From positions 1 to 47,293 of IMG/VR virus record IMGVR_UViG_3300025097_000011: DNA of 47,293 bases, one strand, 5' to 3'. A program made the position numbers and the translations under genes. This DNA is from a virus. Below the pieces are notes generated by a model that saw nothing but the letters and a program-made list of their open reading frames with translations, ran no database searches and was not told where the DNA came from. Shown in pieces: positions 24,050 to 31,059 of the stretch. Position 1 is the stretch's first letter. Every line of letters starts with the position of its first letter.

Positions 24050-24843
24050 TGAAAACATTTGATGAGATTAAAACTAAGAAAATACCCTACGATGCTAGTG
24101 GCATTGATAACCCTAGCAATTGGCTATGGTCGGACACCACCAAGTCCACCAATATTTTATGGACTGCACTCCACTACCCCAAAGTAAAGATAGTGAGCAA
24201 CCTCGAATTGGCTATGAATATTGAGGATGGAATTTACACCTTTGAGGTCACTTGCATATCTGCCATTAATAAGGATACTAAGGTCGCAGACTATGACACT
24301 TTCAACTGCGATTATAAGCCTCAAGAGTTTGCCGAGGGGGATGCCTTTGATTGGTTATGGAATGGCAATACTGAGGAGTGCCCACCCTATTGGGAGGAGG
24401 TAGAGCAATATATTGATAAGCAATATGTGGATGGCAAGTTCGACACCAAGCCTAATGACAAATATGTGAACACCCACCTCATAAACATGGTAGCCCTTGT
24501 GGATGAACTTGAGGGTGTTAACCTCATTGATTTGGAGAGGGATATGCCTAGCTTATATGAGCAATTTGTTAATGCTAAAGCCTACGCCACCATTTTGCTA
24601 AAGCGCACTTCACTTGTTCTATTATTTCCATTGCTATTTGCTAGTTGCCAACGTGACACCACCCCAATAATTAGTGATGCAGATTGGAAAGTAATGGAGG
24701 TACTGAATGACCTTGAGGATGCTAAGGAGTGGCTCATAAATGATATGGAGGTGGGGAGAATTGACTCCACTCATGGCTACGCCTACCTAAGAATATTGGA
24801 TGAGAGTATTGATAATTTAATTAGCTTACCTAAAACTAAATAA
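24049..24843 (+). CDS. unknown early protein with an internal lipoprotein-like segment
   Basis: 264 residues from the ATG at 24049, which carries the shared start module; an earlier frame start at 23995 lies in the hairpin spacer. The N-terminal 180 residues are soluble, with two similar stretches, NWLWSDT and FDWLWNGNT. Residues about 183-200 read LLKRTSLVLLFPLLFASC, a typical lipoprotein signal with lipobox, followed by a soluble helical domain of about 65 residues. In the middle of a protein this would not be a signal peptide. Either a lipoprotein gene starts internally (TTG at 24595) or two genes have fused. Confidence 0.55.
   Translation: MKTFDEIKTKKIPYDASGIDNPSNWLWSDTTKSTNILWTALHYPKVKIVSNLELAMNIEDGIYTFEVTCISAINKDTKVADYDTFNCDYKPQEFAEGDAFDWLWNGNTEECPPYWEEVEQYIDKQYVDGKFDTKPNDKYVNTHLINMVALVDELEGVNLIDLERDMPSLYEQFVNAKAYATILLKRTSLVLLFPLLFASCQRDTTPIISDADWKVMEVLNDLEDAKEWLINDMEVGRIDSTHGYAYLRILDESIDNLISLPKTK
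24595..24843 (+). CDS. possible nested lipoprotein (82 aa, TTG start)
   Basis: Reading from the TTG at 24595 gives (M)LKRTSLVLLFPLLFASCQR: two basic residues, a hydrophobic core and an FASC lipobox, then about 65 soluble residues. This fits a lipid-anchored envelope protein, for example a spanin or superinfection-exclusion type. It shares its frame and stop with the longer protein. No ATG is available and no promoter box was seen. Confidence 0.35.
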   Translation: MLKRTSLVLLFPLLFASCQRDTTPIISDADWKVMEVLNDLEDAKEWLINDMEVGRIDSTHGYAYLRILDESIDNLISLPKTK

Positions 24844-24844
24844 A

Positions 24845-25343
24845 ATGAAAAAACCATTAAAAGAATTACTAGCAAGAATCGAAGTCAAAAGCGTTAAGTT
24901 CCATCGTGGGCATGATGGGATGCAAGGACTCAATTGTAAACTATATGTTGATGGCAAATTCGTTGCCGATGTATATGACGATGCGAGGGGAGGATGCTTT
25001 GACTACCCTTGAGGCGTACGACCTAACCTACACCTCAGATATTGGAGGCGAGGCATGGGAGTCAGAGCATTGTTGGGATACCCTTGTAGACCTCAAGGTT
25101 ACTGAGGCTCAGAGGCTCAAGGATGCCAAGAAGGGCGTGATGGTGAAAGGTGTAGGCTCTACCTATAGTATTGTGGGCTTCAACTACACCATCCCTAACT
25201 GCATCAAGAAGTGGGGTAAGGATGCCATTGTAAAGGAGTTGCAAGGGATTGTGGATAAGCAAGTGTCTGAGGGCAAGTTCATCCTCAATGCTGAGTACCT
25301 ACGGACACTAGGCATAGAGATAGATGTTTTAGATACAGTATAA
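24845..25343 (+). CDS. small early protein split by an apparent +1 frameshift
   Basis: Frame one starts at the ATG at 24845 and runs 55 codons (MKKPLKELLARIEVKSVKFH, then NCKLYVDGKFVADVYDDARGG) to a TGA at 25010-25012. Frame plus one continues from GAG at 25011 to 25343 (LEAYDLTYTSDIGGEAWESE and on). Together they give about 165 residues. The first part matches a pattern I know as the front of longer phage proteins (FHRGH-G-QGLNC...DDA-GG), so it is probably incomplete alone. The junction CCT-TGA is a shifty-stop type site; an indel error is the other explanation. The function is unknown. Confidence 0.6.
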
Positions 25344-25373
25344 CAAGGGGTGCAACTTACACCCCCAAGCCTA

Positions 25374-25402
25374 CCCCATAGCCTTTCGAGGCATGGGGAT
25401 TT
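25374..25402 (+). terminator. hairpin with TTCG loop after the frameshifted gene
   Basis: CCCCATAGCCT, loop TTCG, AGGCATGGGG (10 bp with one bulged A), then ATTTGGG. The stable TTCG loop supports function; the T-run is short. Confidence 0.65.
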
Positions 25403-25450
25403 GGGCGTAGAGGGAGGCGAGATTGCCGACTGAGTTTAAAACCAAAAACC

Positions 25451-25612
25451 ATGAATGAGGAGTTCATTAAAGACTTGGAGTATATCCAAAAGGAATGCGA
25501 GATAGCAAAAACAGTATTGAAGCATAACACTTATGATGCCAAGAGAATTGGGCAAGTTCAGTATTTCTTGCAGAACATCAAAAAGAGATTAGACAAACGC
25601 TTAAATGTATAG
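25451..25612 (+). CDS. small helical early protein (53 aa)
   Basis: 53 residues: MNEEFIKDLEYIQKECEIAK then a basic end (QNIKKRLDKRLNV). It is helical with a single Cys. It starts 49 bases after the TTCG hairpin, with AAAACCATG as start context, and overlaps the next small gene by 8 bases. Unknown function. Confidence 0.55.
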   Translation: MNEEFIKDLEYIQKECEIAKTVLKHNTYDAKRIGQVQYFLQNIKKRLDKRLNV

Positions 25613-25730
25613 GCTAGTAAGAGATGGCAAGACCTATGGGTACTACCAAGGCGAAACCAAGTATGTGGCTTTGGCTCATGCGAGGTGGGAATTTGGATGG
25701 GCAAGCCTCCACCACCTCCGAAGATCCTAA
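25605..25730 (+). CDS. very small early protein (41 aa)
   Basis: 41 residues: MYRLVRDGKTYGYYQGETKY, then VALAHARWEFGWASLHHLRR. The N-terminal two strands followed by ALAHARWEFG look like a real folded mini-domain. It overlaps the preceding gene by 8 bases. The last 10 codons run into GC-rich spacer sequence, so the gene may have lost its original end. Confidence 0.45.
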   Translation: MYRLVRDGKTYGYYQGETKYVALAHARWEFGWASLHHLRRS

Positions 25731-25778
25731 AAACCGGGGTGGGTGCTGGGAATTGCCAAAACAAAATTACTAGGTTAT

Positions 25779-25826
25779 ATTGCATAAAGTATTGCATAAT
25801 TAATTTAAAGGTTGTATATTGCAAGA
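25779..25826 (+). promoter_or_regulatory. ATTGCATAA repeat operator-like region
   Basis: ATTGCATAA occurs at 25779-25787 and 25791-25799, 12 bases apart, with a partial ATTGCAAGA at 25818-25826. TGTATATTG in the same stretch could act as a weak -7 element. It lies 33 bases before the ACP-like gene. Confidence 0.45.
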
Positions 25827-25858
25827 GAATTATTTACTTAACTAAACACTATACTATA

Positions 25859-26092
25859 ATGACAAGACGAGAATTAAAATTAGGAGTAGGGGTAGCATTA
25901 GTGGACTTGATAATTGCCATGGAGGACACATTTGATGTTGAGTTCGATTTCGACAATGCCGAGTGGGGTGCGATTGAGGACACTATTACCGACCACCTTA
26001 AAAAGTATCAGATACTTTCTGAGGAGGAGATTAGAGAGAATGATTTACTTAACCATGCTGATGCTCTTAGTGATGAGAGTCGAGGCAGATAA
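25859..26092 (+). CDS. acyl-carrier-protein-like small acidic protein lacking the DSL serine
   Basis: 77 residues from the ATG at 25859; a longer frame begins in the GC-rich spacer. The segment VALVDLIIAMEDTFDVEFDF then IEDTITDHLKKYQIL aligns by eye with helices II-III of acyl carrier proteins (LDxVELIMxLEExFxIEIxD and IxTVxDxIxYI). The DSL serine that carries phosphopantetheine is replaced (GVGVALV), so it cannot be a normal carrier. It could be a degenerate or decoy ACP fold, or an unrelated four-helix protein. Confidence 0.4.
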   Translation: MTRRELKLGVGVALVDLIIAMEDTFDVEFDFDNAEWGAIEDTITDHLKKYQILSEEEIRENDLLNHADALSDESRGR

Positions 26093-26102
26093 AACTAAAC
26101 AC

Positions 26103-26390
26103 ATGAAAGATTTAAACATAATATGGGTAGGTCGTGTAGACTCGGTCTATGGCGAACCCATGATAGCCTTGGGCAAGTCCGAAAAGGAAGTAGAGAACTT
26201 GCTCTTTAAGGAGTACAAAGCCATCGGCAAAGAACTTAATGAGGGTGGGTTTGGATACAATAATAATGGGAGTAAGACCAAGACAGAGTTCTTTGAACAT
26301 TTTGGCTCGTGGGTACAACCTATGGCTATAGGCAAGTGCTATAGTGGAGATGGGGATGAGAGTCGTAACCTTAAAAAGATATTAGCATGA
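26103..26390 (+). CDS. unknown early protein (95 aa)
   Basis: 95 residues from the ATG at 26103 (MKDLNIIWVGRVDSVYGEPM), preceded by AACTAAACAC as in neighbouring starts. The stretch VYGEPMIALGKSEKEVENLLFKEY looks like a small alpha/beta domain. It overlaps the methyltransferase start by 4 bases (ATGA), so the two are coupled; it may be an accessory factor. Confidence 0.55.
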   Translation: MKDLNIIWVGRVDSVYGEPMIALGKSEKEVENLLFKEYKAIGKELNEGGFGYNNNGSKTKTEFFEHFGSWVQPMAIGKCYSGDGDESRNLKKILA

Positions 26391-27346
26391 GAGTATTAAG
26401 CCTATTTGATGGGATTAGTTGTGGACAACTAGCCCTCCAGAAACTTGGCGTTAAAGTAGACAGATACTACGCCTCTGAGATTGATGACTACGCCATCAGC
26501 GTGACTCGAAAGAGATTCCCTAAGACCATTCAACTTGGGGATGTCACTAAGGTGAAGGCTCACCATGTTGGACAGATTGACCTCCTCCTTGGAGGGAGTC
26601 CTTGTCAGTCGTTCAGCAAGTCTTATAGCCAAGGCAACCGAGGTTTTGATGGCTCATCCAAATTGTTTTGGGAGTACGTAAGGATACTGCGTGAGGTCAA
26701 GCCCAAGCATTTCCTATTAGAGAACGTGATAATGAAGCAAGAGTACGTGGATATCATAACTAAGGAGGTGGGTGTAGCACCAATCAAAATCAATAGTAGT
26801 CACTTTAGTGGATGCCAACGCAACAGATTGTATTGGACTAACATCCCTTTATTGCCTATACCTATAGCTACAGACAAAAGCCTAGCCGATTACATTGATA
26901 TTTGTGAGCCAAACTACCGAGTGAGTCCGAAGATCCTAGAAAGATATCAGACTTTGGAGGAGGCAAATCACAAATTGGTAGGGCATCACTCCATTGTGGG
27001 TACTACTGCACCACCTTTCAGAAGCATTGGTCAGCGTGACTATGTGTACGGACTGCATAAGGGTAGTTTGATGGGGTGTCTGTTAGCTAGTGACTACAAG
27101 CAACCGAAACAGATTATCCTTGCCGATGGCACCATCCGTAAGATTAGTCCTAATGAGTGCGAGGCATTGATGGGATTACCCCATGACTACACGAAAGGGC
27201 TTTCGGACACTCAGAGGTACAAGGCTATTGGCAACGGATGGCAAGTGAATACCATTGAGTATATCCTTACTATGCTTCAGTTTGAGCAAGAGGAGAAAAA
27301 CTATATTAACGAGTGGGCGACCACTATAAACCCTAATGACTTATGA
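26387..27346 (+). CDS. DNA cytosine-5 methyltransferase (DNMT3-like architecture)
   Basis: 319 residues. Motif I LSLFDGISCGQ (SAM binding, residues 4-14), motif IV GGSPCQSFS with catalytic Cys73, motif VI LENV (111-114), motif VIII QRNRLYW (144-150), and motif X YKAIGNGWQV near the C-terminus. All key motifs are present, so it should be active. The sequence between motifs I and VI (VDRYYASEI, then GDVTKV, then GxxGFDGSSKLFWEYVRIL) recalls the DNMT3 type of enzyme found in some phages (memory). The target domain is short. It would methylate phage DNA against host restriction or mark it. It is coupled at both ends. Confidence 0.9.
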   Translation: MRVLSLFDGISCGQLALQKLGVKVDRYYASEIDDYAISVTRKRFPKTIQLGDVTKVKAHHVGQIDLLLGGSPCQSFSKSYSQGNRGFDGSSKLFWEYVRILREVKPKHFLLENVIMKQEYVDIITKEVGVAPIKINSSHFSGCQRNRLYWTNIPLLPIPIATDKSLADYIDICEPNYRVSPKILERYQTLEEANHKLVGHHSIVGTTAPPFRSIGQRDYVYGLHKGSLMGCLLASDYKQPKQIILADGTIRKISPNECEALMGLPHDYTKGLSDTQRYKAIGNGWQVNTIEYILTMLQFEQEEKNYINEWATTINPNDL

Positions 27347-27570
27347 ATAAAAACACTAATGACAACCTCTCCTTCAAGGATGGGAATGTTAGCTATAACT
27401 CCCTCCAAGTGGAGGGTGTAGACACTAAGGACTATCCAGACTTTTGCGATTGTTGGATAGCGTATGGGGAGTGGACAGATGGCACTCCCTTGACTGAGTC
27501 AGAGCTTGAGGGTATTCAAGAGGAGTATTCCGACTTGGCTTATGAGTTAGCCATTGATACTATTTATTAA
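27343..27570 (+). CDS. acidic small protein after methyltransferase (75 aa)
   Basis: 75 residues, acidic: MNKNTNDNLSFKDGNVSYNS, then FCDCWIAYGEWTDGTPLTES and ELEGIQEEYSDLAYELAIDT. The C-terminal ELExIQEEY pattern is familiar from small phage and plasmid proteins with no known function. It overlaps the methyltransferase stop (ATGA). Confidence 0.6.
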   Translation: MNKNTNDNLSFKDGNVSYNSLQVEGVDTKDYPDFCDCWIAYGEWTDGTPLTESELEGIQEEYSDLAYELAIDTIY

Positions 27571-27589
27571 CACACTTAAACACACAGAC

Positions 27590-27871
27590 ATGACACGCAC
27601 AGAAAAAATACAAAAAGCGAAAGATTTACTGAGAAGCGAAGGATATCACATAATGGACACAGAGCCTTATTGCTATTGGTCGGTGTTGGATGTAGAGGAT
27701 ATGCTCGATAGATTCCACGAAGAAGATAAGTTTACCGACATATCCTACACAGAGGATTTAGGCAAAGCAGTTATGGACTTGATTGAACGCCGATTTGATG
27801 CCGAGTATGGAGTTACTTGGGACAATATTGAATACACCACAGAAGAAATTTTAAACACACTTAAACACTAG
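27590..27871 (+). CDS. unknown early protein (93 aa)
   Basis: 93 residues from the ATG at 27590; the longer frame from 27554 begins inside the previous gene. The start is preceded by CACTTAAACACACAGAC, in the leader style of this region. It is an acidic alpha-helical protein (EDLGKAVMDLIERRFDAEYG) with EPYCYWSVLDVEDML. Its tail codons repeat TTAAACACACTTAAACAC. Unknown function. Confidence 0.6.
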   Translation: MTRTEKIQKAKDLLRSEGYHIMDTEPYCYWSVLDVEDMLDRFHEEDKFTDISYTEDLGKAVMDLIERRFDAEYGVTWDNIEYTTEEILNTLKH

Positions 27872-27876
27872 AAATT

Positions 27877-28548
27877 ATGCCAAATTATTGTAACAACACC
27901 TTGGAAGTAAGTGCAGATCCTAAGAATAGGGAGGCACTGAAGCAATTTGAAGATTTTGTAAAGACCTCCATCATTGAGGATGGGGAGAGGTTTACGTTTG
28001 ATGGGGTAGTTCCGATGCCTAAAGAGTTGGACATTCCCAGTAGGTTTCCCAAAAGCGAGGAACTAGAAGCACTTGAGAAGGCTAACATCGAGAAGTATGG
28101 TCACCCCAATTGGTACGATTGGAGATGCGAGAAGTGGGGGACGAAGTGGGATGCAGTTGATACTTATATAAATAGCGAACCCTACTTTGACTACATCATG
28201 GTATCTTTTGATACTGCGTGGTCGCCACCTATTCCATACTATGAGGCTCTGTCTAAGAAGTATCCTTTATTGAGCATTTCTGTGGAGTACGCAGAGTGTG
28301 GGATGGACTTTGCTGGAATTGAAAAGTATGAAGGCGGAGAACTGCTAGAGTCTTTGGAAACTACCTACAACCTCTATGAGTTTACACACGATAATGATTC
28401 ATGGTGGGAAACTATGGAGTATCATGCTAAGGAGGGAGTGTGGACTCTTGAGGAGTTTAAGGAGATGTGTAGCGATGTATGGTCAGCTATGGACACAAAG
28501 GAGAGGAAGGACTTAGTAGACCTTTTTAAACAATCGGAGTCAGTATGA
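27877..28548 (+). CDS. Api92/DUF1281-like ferredoxin-fold protein
   Basis: 223 residues. The start MPNYCNNTLEVSADP and the block NWYDWRCEKWGTKWDA, SFDTAWSPPIPYYEALSKKYP and EYAECGMDFAG match the family found in phages and plasmids as Api92-like or DUF1281 proteins, with a ferredoxin-like fold (memory). The function of the family is not established; relatives lie with anti-restriction and accessory genes. It is followed by an overlapping membrane microprotein. Confidence 0.7.
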   Translation: MPNYCNNTLEVSADPKNREALKQFEDFVKTSIIEDGERFTFDGVVPMPKELDIPSRFPKSEELEALEKANIEKYGHPNWYDWRCEKWGTKWDAVDTYINSEPYFDYIMVSFDTAWSPPIPYYEALSKKYPLLSISVEYAECGMDFAGIEKYEGGELLESLETTYNLYEFTHDNDSWWETMEYHAKEGVWTLEEFKEMCSDVWSAMDTKERKDLVDLFKQSESV

Positions 28549-28661
28549 AGGATTTAGATTGGACACTAATGCCACCCTTCCTACTTTGTGTAGGGGGGAT
28601 GGTTATGCTTATTATTTACATTTACCTAAAAGAAAGAAAAGATGACAGACAAGGAAATTGA
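28545..28661 (+). CDS. single-pass membrane microprotein (38 aa)
   Basis: 38 residues: MKDLDWTLMPPFLLCVGGMV, then MLIIYIYLKERKDDRQGN. One membrane segment (about 10-28) and a basic cytoplasmic tail. It starts on the stop of the preceding gene (ATGA) and overlaps the next gene by 20 bases, which favours a coupled real gene. The role is unknown; superinfection exclusion or host-membrane interference would be typical. Confidence 0.55.
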   Translation: MKDLDWTLMPPFLLCVGGMVMLIIYIYLKERKDDRQGN

Positions 28662-28896
28662 AGAAGAATATCCAATATGTGAAAAGTGTGGCTTGGAGTG
28701 GACGTACCATGACAATTCATGTGAGTATAATATAATGAGTGATACTATTCAAGAAATGAGGGAGTACCTTAAAGAGCAGATAGAGTATTACGATAAACTT
28801 TCTGAAACACGGAATGGATTTGAACTAGCGTGTATGGGAGGAAGGGATGCATTAAAAAAGGCATTGGAATATTTTATAAACCTTAAAAACAAATAA
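28642..28896 (+). CDS. small protein with Cys-rich N-terminus (84 aa)
   Basis: 84 residues. N-terminal PICEKCGLEWTYHDNSCEY gives CxxC and a further Cys with a His, possibly a zinc site. The C-terminal half is helical (IQEMREYLKEQIEYYDKLSE). This gene and the next few are more AT-rich than the 23-28 kb genes. Unknown function. Confidence 0.6.
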   Translation: MTDKEIEEEYPICEKCGLEWTYHDNSCEYNIMSDTIQEMREYLKEQIEYYDKLSETRNGFELACMGGRDALKKALEYFINLKNK

Positions 28897-28900
28897 GATC

Positions 28901-29104
28901 ATGGAAGAACTAGACATTCAAATTGAACTACAAGAAAAAATACAAAAGCAAGGTATCAACTTAATATCTTGTTCTCATTGCGATACTATATTGTTTCACA
29001 AAACAGAAACACGAGAGTTTAATTGTTGGTCGTGCAAACAAAAAGTATACCCCAACGATTGTGAAGATTTTTATTATACAGGAATGGGAGAAAATAGTTA
29101 TTAA
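28901..29104 (+). CDS. zinc-ribbon microprotein (67 aa)
   Basis: 67 residues with CSHC at about 24-27 and CWSC at about 42-45, two CxxC pairs suited to a zinc ribbon, followed by a Cys in PNDCEDFYY. Zinc ribbons of this size in phages often bind nucleic acid or RNA polymerase. No name is justified. Confidence 0.6.
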   Translation: MEELDIQIELQEKIQKQGINLISCSHCDTILFHKTETREFNCWSCKQKVYPNDCEDFYYTGMGENSY

Positions 29105-29140
29105 GAATTATAACAATAAAAACAAATAAACAAAACAGTT

Positions 29141-29332
29141 ATGGACATGGAAGAAGAAATAGAAATCAACAATAAACAGTTGGCTATATGTATAAGTCAT
29201 AAACTTGAAATAGTAAAAGAAGATATAACTATCGACATAGAAAACAGAACGCTTAATGAAGGGTTAGGTATTGGCTATATTCACTATATTGACCAATGCC
29301 TTGATATTTTATTTAATATTAAAAACAAATAG
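29141..29332 (+). CDS. small early protein (63 aa), unknown
   Basis: 63 residues, mostly helical (NNKQLAICISHKLEIVKEDI, then YIHYIDQCLDILFNIKNK). An alternative ATG lies at 29147. The C-terminal NLKNK/NIKNK ending and its DNA resemble the end of the gene at 28642-28896, which hints at an old duplication. Unknown function. Confidence 0.5.
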   Translation: MDMEEEIEINNKQLAICISHKLEIVKEDITIDIENRTLNEGLGIGYIHYIDQCLDILFNIKNK

Positions 29333-29334
29333 AC

Positions 29335-29532
29335 ATGAAAAACACATATGAAGTAACGTATTCCGAGGTCTACAAGTGGGCATCGGTCAGAGAAACCTAT
29401 CACGTGGAGGCATCCTCAGAGGAGGAGGCACGACAGATTGTAGATGAAGGAGGAGGAGAGTGGATGACACAAGCCATTCAACATTTAGATAACCATAAGT
29501 CAAGTGACTTTATAAACGCTAAGAAAGTATGA
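29335..29532 (+). CDS. small protein (65 aa), unknown
   Basis: 65 residues: KNTYEVTYSEVYKWASVRET, then YHVEASSEEEARQIVDEGGG. The beta-beta-alpha layout with EASSEEEARQIV is the frequent small DpnD/PcfM-like phage pattern (memory, weak). It overlaps the next methyltransferase-like gene by 4 bases. Confidence 0.6.
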   Translation: MKNTYEVTYSEVYKWASVRETYHVEASSEEEARQIVDEGGGEWMTQAIQHLDNHKSSDFINAKKV

Positions 29533-30191
29533 AGGTATTAGAACTATTCGCTGGAAGTCGAAGCATCGGCAAGGCGTGTGAGGAACTCGGACACGAGGTA
29601 TTCTCAAGTGACATTACCCCCTTTGAGGGCATAGATTATGTCACAGACATTTTTGATTTCAACACCGACACCATCCCCTTTGTGCCCGATCTTGTGTGGG
29701 CAAGTCCCCCATGCCAAGCATTTAGCGTGGCTTGTATAGGCAGAAATTGGGTTAAGGGAAAACCCTTCACGCCCAAGACTGAGAGTGCCGAGTTGGGGAT
29801 TAAAATTGCGAAGCGTACCTTAGATATCATAGAGTACCTTCAGTTTTTAAATCCAAACTTAATTTATTATATTGAGAACCCTCGTGGCAAACTGCGTAAA
29901 GCACCCTTTATGGAGGCTCTGCCTTTTATCCACACCATTACTTATTGTCAATACGGAGATACTAGAATGAAACCTACGGACATTTGGACTAATAACCGGG
30001 GTTGGAATCCTAGAAAGGCGTGTAAGAATGGCTCTCCTTGTCATGTGTCTGCACCTCGTGGCTCTCAAACCGGTACCCAAGGACTTAAAGGCGATTATGA
30101 ACGCAGTAAAGTGCCTCACGAAGTATGCCTTGAAGTATTGAACGCATACCCTCAACCTTATCACTCACTTATTAAACCCCTATTCACATGA
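29529..30191 (+). CDS. second DNA cytosine methyltransferase-like protein
   Basis: 220 residues. Motif I VLELFAGSRSIGKA, motif IV WASPPCQAFS with Cys62, motif VI YYIENPRGKL (115-121), and a C-terminal CQYGDTRMKPTDIWTN, as in QxRxR-type motif VIII regions of phage enzymes. It has no separate target-recognition domain and is much shorter than the enzyme at 26387-27346, from which it differs in every motif. It is likely a compact phage C5-methyltransferase with its own specificity; a base-modifying relative is possible. Confidence 0.75.
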   Translation: MKVLELFAGSRSIGKACEELGHEVFSSDITPFEGIDYVTDIFDFNTDTIPFVPDLVWASPPCQAFSVACIGRNWVKGKPFTPKTESAELGIKIAKRTLDIIEYLQFLNPNLIYYIENPRGKLRKAPFMEALPFIHTITYCQYGDTRMKPTDIWTNNRGWNPRKACKNGSPCHVSAPRGSQTGTQGLKGDYERSKVPHEVCLEVLNAYPQPYHSLIKPLFT

Positions 30192-30475
30192 AAATAGAAA
30201 CTACCACCCATACCATTGATATATTCCCTATCCGTAAAGTTAGGATCAGCTACAAGTGTGATGACAATATGGAAGATGATTTCCATAGAGTATGTCAAAA
30301 GGACTTGATTATTGACCGAGAAAATACTATAGGCATGAACCAACAACAGTCCACCCTGGTGCTCAATCAGATGCGCCAAGCTAATACGGATGTGGTTGGC
30401 AACGGCAAGGTCTTTTATATGATGCGTGGCAATAGTCTAATACCGATAAATCATTATTCATTTCACTTAATTTAA
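30188..30475 (+). CDS. unknown early protein (95 aa)
   Basis: 95 residues: MKIETTTHTIDIFPIRKVRI then DNMEDDFHRVCQKDLIIDRE and a helical IGMNQQQSTLVLNQMRQANT. An alpha/beta mini-domain of no known family. It begins on the methyltransferase stop (ATGA), so it may be a partner of it. Confidence 0.55.
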   Translation: MKIETTTHTIDIFPIRKVRISYKCDDNMEDDFHRVCQKDLIIDRENTIGMNQQQSTLVLNQMRQANTDVVGNGKVFYMMRGNSLIPINHYSFHLI

Positions 30476-30485
30476 ATTTAATAAC

Positions 30486-30824
30486 ATGACAACGTATTAC
30501 ATCAAAGCAGATGGGGATATCATAAAAGATTATGATCTCACTCAAGGAACAGAAGAAAACAACTTAGCTAAAATGCAAGAAGCCGTAGGAGGATATATAG
30601 AATATGCGCCTACCAACTTTAAAAATACTAAAGTGATAGCCAATGAGGAGGGACTTCTTAATGACTTACCCCAAAATCATATTGCTAGTATTTTATGTGA
30701 AAGGGTTATTGTAGGGAATGTCTTAGTGCAGACCTCCAATAACGCAGTAAAAACCTTTATTTCTAGTGCCAACATAGCCCACATTAAAGAGTATATAGGA
30801 CACTTAAACATCACCTCATCGTGA
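30486..30824 (+). CDS. DUF3846-like protein (112 aa)
   Basis: 112 residues. LAKMQEAVGGYIEYAPTNF, then VIANEEGLLNDLPQNHIASI and RVIVGNVLV match the DUF3846 pattern (LQxxVGGYIE...NEEG...LPxN..A......VGN), as I recall it. The family is common in phages and plasmids and has no established function. It overlaps the next microprotein (GTGA). Confidence 0.7.
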   Translation: MTTYYIKADGDIIKDYDLTQGTEENNLAKMQEAVGGYIEYAPTNFKNTKVIANEEGLLNDLPQNHIASILCERVIVGNVLVQTSNNAVKTFISSANIAHIKEYIGHLNITSS

Positions 30825-30931
30825 GTTGGGTGTGGTGGGCATTAATAGGATTCATAGGCATCATATGGACTTTTACTGCCTTGGCAATGATGTGGGCTGA
30901 AACCCACGATGATGACGATGATTATATATAG
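30821..30931 (+). CDS. membrane microprotein with Asp-rich tail (36 aa, GTG start)
   Basis: 36 residues: (M)SWVWWALIGFIGIIWTFTAL, then AMMWAETHDDDDDYI. A single membrane helix with aromatic ends and a strongly acidic C-terminus. The GTG shares bases with the preceding stop (GTGA), like the DnaA-like gene start at 31215. The role is unknown. Confidence 0.5.
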   Translation: MSWVWWALIGFIGIIWTFTALAMMWAETHDDDDDYI

Positions 30932-30996
30932 TTTAAAGTTGTTATTCTAATTATAATTAAGTATTTTTACAACAAATGTGTTTAGTTCCCCAATTG

Positions 30997-31024
30997 ACCG
31001 ATAGCCTCCCAGCATCGGTTTTTT
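30997..31024 (+). terminator. rho-independent terminator
   Basis: ACCGAT (30997-31002) pairs with ATCGGT (31014-31019) around an 11-base loop and runs into six T. The 3' flank TTTTTTGGGTAG resembles that at 22757-22768. Confidence 0.7.
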
Positions 31025-31059
31025 GGGTAGTTATTTTAATTTAATTAAATCTATTTATT

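Noticed and set aside
22780-24050. True T7 promoters
   Set aside because: Only CACTATAG matches; bases -8 to -17 differ between copies and from T7, and no single-subunit RNA polymerase gene was seen.
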